64,000 nucleotides of DNA, taken from an uncultured Bacteroidales bacterium. Its GTDB lineage: Bacteria > Bacteroidota > Bacteroidia > Bacteroidales > Paludibacteraceae. The notes under the pieces were generated by a model, which saw only the letters and a program-made list of their open reading frames with translations, was not told where the DNA came from and did not search any database. Positions 60,823 through 64,000 of the stretch are shown here, piece by piece. How positions within the stretch are numbered: position 1 is the stretch's first letter; each line of letters starts with the position of its first letter. The stretch is taken from positions 1 through 64,000 of the forward strand of contig CALUNA010000007.1 of the NCBI GenBank assembly GCA_944321895.1, given 5' to 3'. The position numbers were made by a program, and so were the translations under genes.

Positions 60823-61227
60823 CTACTCCTTTATCTCCTGCAACGGAATACGCACAAAATCACGTTCCTCTATATGCGGATGGGGAATTTGCAGTTCCGG
60901 GAGATTTATTTTTTCATTGCCATACAATAATATATCTATGTCAATAATCCGATCGGCATAATGTCCATTGACCGATTTATGCGTGCGCCCCATTATCCGT
61001 TCGATACGTTGCGTGGCTGCCAGCAGTTCCAGTGGTTGCAGTTCCGTTTCCACCGCAACCGCAATATTCAGGAATGTGTTTTCCGACACGAAACCCCAAG
61101 GCTCGGAAATGAAATTGGAAGAACGGCGTACAATCCTGCCAACCTGTCCGTTTATCAAATCAAGCGCGTGCTCCACATTGGCGACCCTGTTCCTGAGATT
61201 TGTTCCTATTGAAAGATACACAAGCAT
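60823..61227 (-). CDS. folK: 2-amino-4-hydroxy-6-hydroxymethyldihydropteridine pyrophosphokinase
   Basis: A 134-residue folate enzyme (HPPK) from ATG 61227 (MLVYLSIGTNLRNRVANV). Family blocks are SNFISEPWGF, FLNIAVAVET, the long helix ALQRIERIMGR-type (LLAATQRIERIMGR), RIIDIDILLYGN and PHPHIEERDFVRIPLQEI. It transfers pyrophosphate from ATP to the pterin in the cytoplasm. It is at the short end of the family; the C-terminal tail common in longer homologues is missing. An in-frame extension to 61278 lacks the conserved start. It is the chromosomal neighbour of tRNA-Lys before element B inserted. Confidence 0.93.
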   Translation of the reverse strand: MLVYLSIGTNLRNRVANVEHALDLINGQVGRIVRRSSNFISEPWGFVSENTFLNIAVAVETELQPLELLAATQRIERIMGRTHKSVNGHYADRIIDIDILLYGNEKINLPELQIPHPHIEERDFVRIPLQEIKE

Positions 61228-61441
61228 GATATTTCCGTTTTCTTGCCACAAAAATACAACAATAATGACAGATGTCATGTTGATTCAATGAAAAAACGCG
61301 TATTTTTCATGTCGTTTTGGCAGAAAATGTCAGGAATAACTTGCTCCCGGCCTGTGGCACAAGGTTTGAAAAAGCCGAAGCGGCCGTTTGAAAAAACAGC
61401 CACAAATCAAAAAGAAAAAATAACAGTTAAAACATACAACT

Positions 61442-63355
61442 ATGGGAAAAATTATTGGAATCGACTTAGGAACAACTAACTCTTGTGTAGCAGTTATGGA
61501 AGGCAATGAACCTGTGGTTATTGCCAATAGTGAAGGAAAAAGGACCACGCCGTCCGTAGTAGGATTTGTTGATGGCGGTGAGCGTAAGGTGGGTGATCCT
61601 GCCAAACGTCAGGCCATAACCAACCCGACCAAAACGGTGTACTCCATTAAACGTTTTATGGGCGAAACTTATGATCGTCTGGACAAGGAAATTGCACGTG
61701 TACCTTACAAAGTAGTACGTGGCGACAACAACACACCCCGTGTTGATATTGACGGACGGTTGTACACGCCTCAGGAAATTTCTGCCATTATTTTGCAGAA
61801 AATGAAAAAGACGGCAGAAGAATATCTGGGTCAGGAAGTTACGGAAGCAGTCATTACGGTGCCTGCCTACTTTAACGATGCCCAGCGTCAGGCCACCAAG
61901 GAAGCCGGTGAGATTGCCGGTCTGAATGTACGCCGTATTGTAAACGAGCCTACGGCTGCCGCTTTGGCATACGGTCTGGACAAATCCAACAAAGACATGA
62001 AAATTGTCGTGTTCGACTGCGGTGGCGGTACACACGATGTATCCGTACTGGAACTCGGTGACGGTGTATTTGAAGTAAAATCGACCGACGGCGATACGCA
62101 CCTCGGCGGTGATGATTTCGACCACCGTATCATTGAATGGCTGGTTCAGGAATTCAAGAACGACAACCACGGAGCAGACTTGAGCAAAGACCCAATGGCC
62201 CTGCAACGTCTGAAAGAAGCTGCGGAAAAGGCCAAAATCGAGTTGTCCAACACAACCTCGACAGAAATCAACCTGCCGTACATCATGCCGGTTGACGGTG
62301 TGCCCTGCCACCTGGTTCGCACGCTGACACGTGCCAAATTCGAGCAATTGATTGACGACCTGATCCAACGTACAATCGAGCCGTGCAAAACAGCCCTGCA
62401 ACATGCCGGGTTGACCGTAAAAGATATCGATGAGATTATTCTGGTTGGCGGTTCGACACGTATTCCTGCCATACAGGCTGCCGTTGAAAAATTCTTCGGA
62501 AAAGCTCCTTCAAAAGGTGTAAATCCGGATGAGGTTGTGGCCATTGGTGCTGCCATTCAAGGCGGTGTATTGACCGGTGATGTAAAAGATGTATTGTTGC
62601 TTGATGTAACTCCTCTGTCATTGGGTATCGAAACCATGGGCGGTGTAATGACGCGGTTGATCGAAGCCAACACCACGATTCCTACCAAGAAATCGGAAAT
62701 CTTCACGACTGCCGCCGACAACCAGCCTTCCGTAGAAATACACGTATTGCAAGGCGAACGTCCTATGGCAGCGCAGAACAAGACAATCGGCCGTTTCCAC
62801 CTGGATGGCATCATGCCGGCACGTCGTGGCGAGCCGCAAATTGAGGTTACTTTCGATATCGATGCCAACGGTATCTTGAACGTATCCGCCAAGGACAAAG
62901 CCACGGGCAAGGAACAGAAAATACGTATTGAAGCCTCTTCCGGTCTGACCGAAGAAGAAATCAAACGTATGAAAGCGGAAGCTGAAGCCAATGCCGAGGC
63001 CGACAAGAAGGAGAAAGAGCGTGTTGACAAGCTGAACCAGGCCGACAGCATGATTTTCCAGACGGAAAAACAGCTGAAGGAAATCGGCGACAAGATTCCG
63101 GCCGACAAGAAAGCTCCTATCGAAGCTGCCTTGAACAAGCTGAAAGATGCCCACAAGGCTCAGGACGCCAACGCCTGCGAAGCTGCCATGAACGAATTGA
63201 ACAATGCGTTCCAGGCTGCCAGCCAGGAAATGTACAACGCCCAGAATGCACAAGCCGGTAATGCACAGCCGCAAGCTGACAATAACGCAAATACGCAGCA
63301 AAACAACAACGGCGGCGACAATGTTACCGATGTGGATTTTGAAGAAGTCAAGTAA
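61442..63355 (+). CDS. dnaK: Chaperone protein DnaK (Hsp70)
   Basis: A 637-residue ATP-dependent chaperone. [18 protein letters not shown] at the start, the [16 protein letters not shown] phosphate motif (unusual Cys and His where DLGGGTFDVS is typical), [14 protein letters not shown], and the substrate-binding domain with [19 protein letters not shown] and [24 protein letters not shown]. The C-terminal tail is a Gln/Asn/Ala-rich linker ending [10 protein letters not shown]. It acts with DnaJ and GrpE (not in the window). It is monocistronic, with its own terminator. Confidence 0.97.
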   Translation: MGKIIGIDLGTTNSCVAVMEGNEPVVIANSEGKRTTPSVVGFVDGGERKVGDPAKRQAITNPTKTVYSIKRFMGETYDRLDKEIARVPYKVVRGDNNTPRVDIDGRLYTPQEISAIILQKMKKTAEEYLGQEVTEAVITVPAYFNDAQRQATKEAGEIAGLNVRRIVNEPTAAALAYGLDKSNKDMKIVVFDCGGGTHDVSVLELGDGVFEVKSTDGDTHLGGDDFDHRIIEWLVQEFKNDNHGADLSKDPMALQRLKEAAEKAKIELSNTTSTEINLPYIMPVDGVPCHLVRTLTRAKFEQLIDDLIQRTIEPCKTALQHAGLTVKDIDEIILVGGSTRIPAIQAAVEKFFGKAPSKGVNPDEVVAIGAAIQGGVLTGDVKDVLLLDVTPLSLGIETMGGVMTRLIEANTTIPTKKSEIFTTAADNQPSVEIHVLQGERPMAAQNKTIGRFHLDGIMPARRGEPQIEVTFDIDANGILNVSAKDKATGKEQKIRIEASSGLTEEEIKRMKAEAEANAEADKKEKERVDKLNQADSMIFQTEKQLKEIGDKIPADKKAPIEAALNKLKDAHKAQDANACEAAMNELNNAFQAASQEMYNAQNAQAGNAQPQADNNANTQQNNNGGDNVTDVDFEEVK

Positions 63356-63386
63356 GTAACGATAAATAAACAATAAACATCCATAA

Positions 63387-63423
63387 GAAAAGGTGTGGAA
63401 TCGTCTGATTTCCACACCTTTTC
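63387..63423 (+). terminator. dnaK terminator
   Basis: AAAAGGTGTGGAA pairs with TTCCACACCTTTT, followed by CTGCTTTTT. Confidence 0.9.
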
Positions 63424-64000
63424 TGCTTTTTATTGTTTGGGTTTTCTTTCTTTGTCTATTGTTTTTTTATGGCTTATTTGTACCGCAACAAATTAGTAGA
63501 TAATGTGCAACAAACAATCATATAAATCATTCAATTACAGCATATTAAAATTTTAATTAGACACCGCACTTTAATGGCATATTCTTTACGCCTTCTTAGT
63601 AAAGAATAGCCGAATAAAGTTTGATTGTTCTCCAAATTCTAATTAATTTTACTCTTTCGCTTGCTTAATTACTTCATATATCATTTGATAAGCCTATATT
63701 GTATATTAATTTACACTTATAACTATTTTATATTCAATTATTTATTAGGTAACTTTACATTTTACGCAGTGGAATTTTTTATTGCTTTTACAATGAGATC
63801 ATAAATTTTCGATAAAAACGAAAGGTTTCTTAGCACAAAACACTTCATAACACCCTAATAATCGTCTTCTTGTAAAGAACTAAATAGCAGACAAACTGTA
63901 AAGAATAGAGGATAGTAAGCATTGTATGTCGCTTTATTTTTCCCTCTGTTTTGCCTAACTGCTACCATCTTTATATTTCTGTCATGGATGCAACAAAGAA
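63424..64000. other. AT-rich gene-free end of window
   Basis: No open frame with supportable coding character and no tRNA or clear operon signal. GTAAAGAATAG occurs at 63599-63609 and 63898-63908, a shorter GTAAAGAA at 63872, and an inverted copy near 63580. It may be upstream DNA of a gene to the right. Confidence 0.6.

Noticed and set aside
61466-62404. 312-codon open frame antisense to dnaK
   Set aside because: Shadow of a highly biased housekeeping gene.

Overview
The window reads as chromosomal DNA of an anaerobic gut-type member of the order Bacteroidales (phylum Bacteroidota). The evidence is the promoter style (TTTG, about 19-20 bp, then TAnnTTTG ahead of rpoD, dnaX, gapA and others), a short primary sigma factor without region 1.1, a fused MurF-alanine racemase, a carboxyspermidine-type polyamine cluster, a class II (B12) ribonucleotide reductase, rubredoxin and a 2[4Fe-4S] ferredoxin. 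I cannot name genus or species. Five tRNA genes are present: Arg(TCT), Ala(CGC), Gln(CTG), Ala(GGC) and Lys(CTT).

Layout. 1-3.1 kb: right-hand part of a small integrative element (element A) at tRNA-Arg, with the end of a PIN toxin gene, a conserved two-hairpin leader, two tiny genes, an unknown gene and a tyrosine integrase. 3.4-7.7 kb: HtrA protease, primary sigma factor, small exported proteins. 8-11.3 kb: agmatinase, carboxyspermidine dehydrogenase and decarboxylase (polyamine synthesis). 11.8-13.6 kb: LytS/LytTR two-component pair. 14-21.7 kb: divisome protein, dnaX, a phosphoesterase/beta-propeller protein, murF-alr, gapA. 21.8-24.8 kb: uxuA, an SDR oxidoreductase and a divergent AraC regulator (hexuronate use). 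24.9-31 kb: SIMPL protein, rubredoxin, lipid A acyltransferase, GT2, class II ribonucleotide reductase. 31.3-38.2 kb: a visibly G+C-richer block with acyl-ACP thioesterase, tilS, NUDIX, MBOAT, a repeat array and YgiQ. 38.5-43 kb: prfC, secG, an unknown gene, lptE and a sigma-54 activator.

43.2-46 kb: a promoter-terminator RNA unit with 6S-like rod architecture, followed by a LemA/DUF3137 pair. 46.5-49.2 kb: ferredoxin, ruvC, pyrK-pyrD. 49.2-53.2 kb: small exported or membrane proteins, a 40-residue zinc-ribbon protein and an MFS pump. 53.3-56.3 kb: manA, galE and a nucleotidyltransferase (nucleotide-sugar supply). 56.5-60.75 kb: a decayed second copy of the tRNA element (element B) at tRNA-Lys. 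60.8-63.4 kb: folK and dnaK; the last 0.6 kb is AT-rich and empty.

The main discovery candidate is the pair of related tRNA-targeting islands. They share an integrase 5' region, a 67/60-residue gene preceded by two conserved hairpins (one with a compensatory base-pair change), an 87-residue gene with an identical 38-base terminator, and paired TTGTAACC motifs. They differ in cargo: a PIN toxin in A; an antitoxin/PIN pair, a Fic protein, an unidentified protein and a G+C-rich probable non-coding transcript in B. Second is the 6S-like RNA upstream of LemA. All family assignments come from reading motifs; no searches were run.
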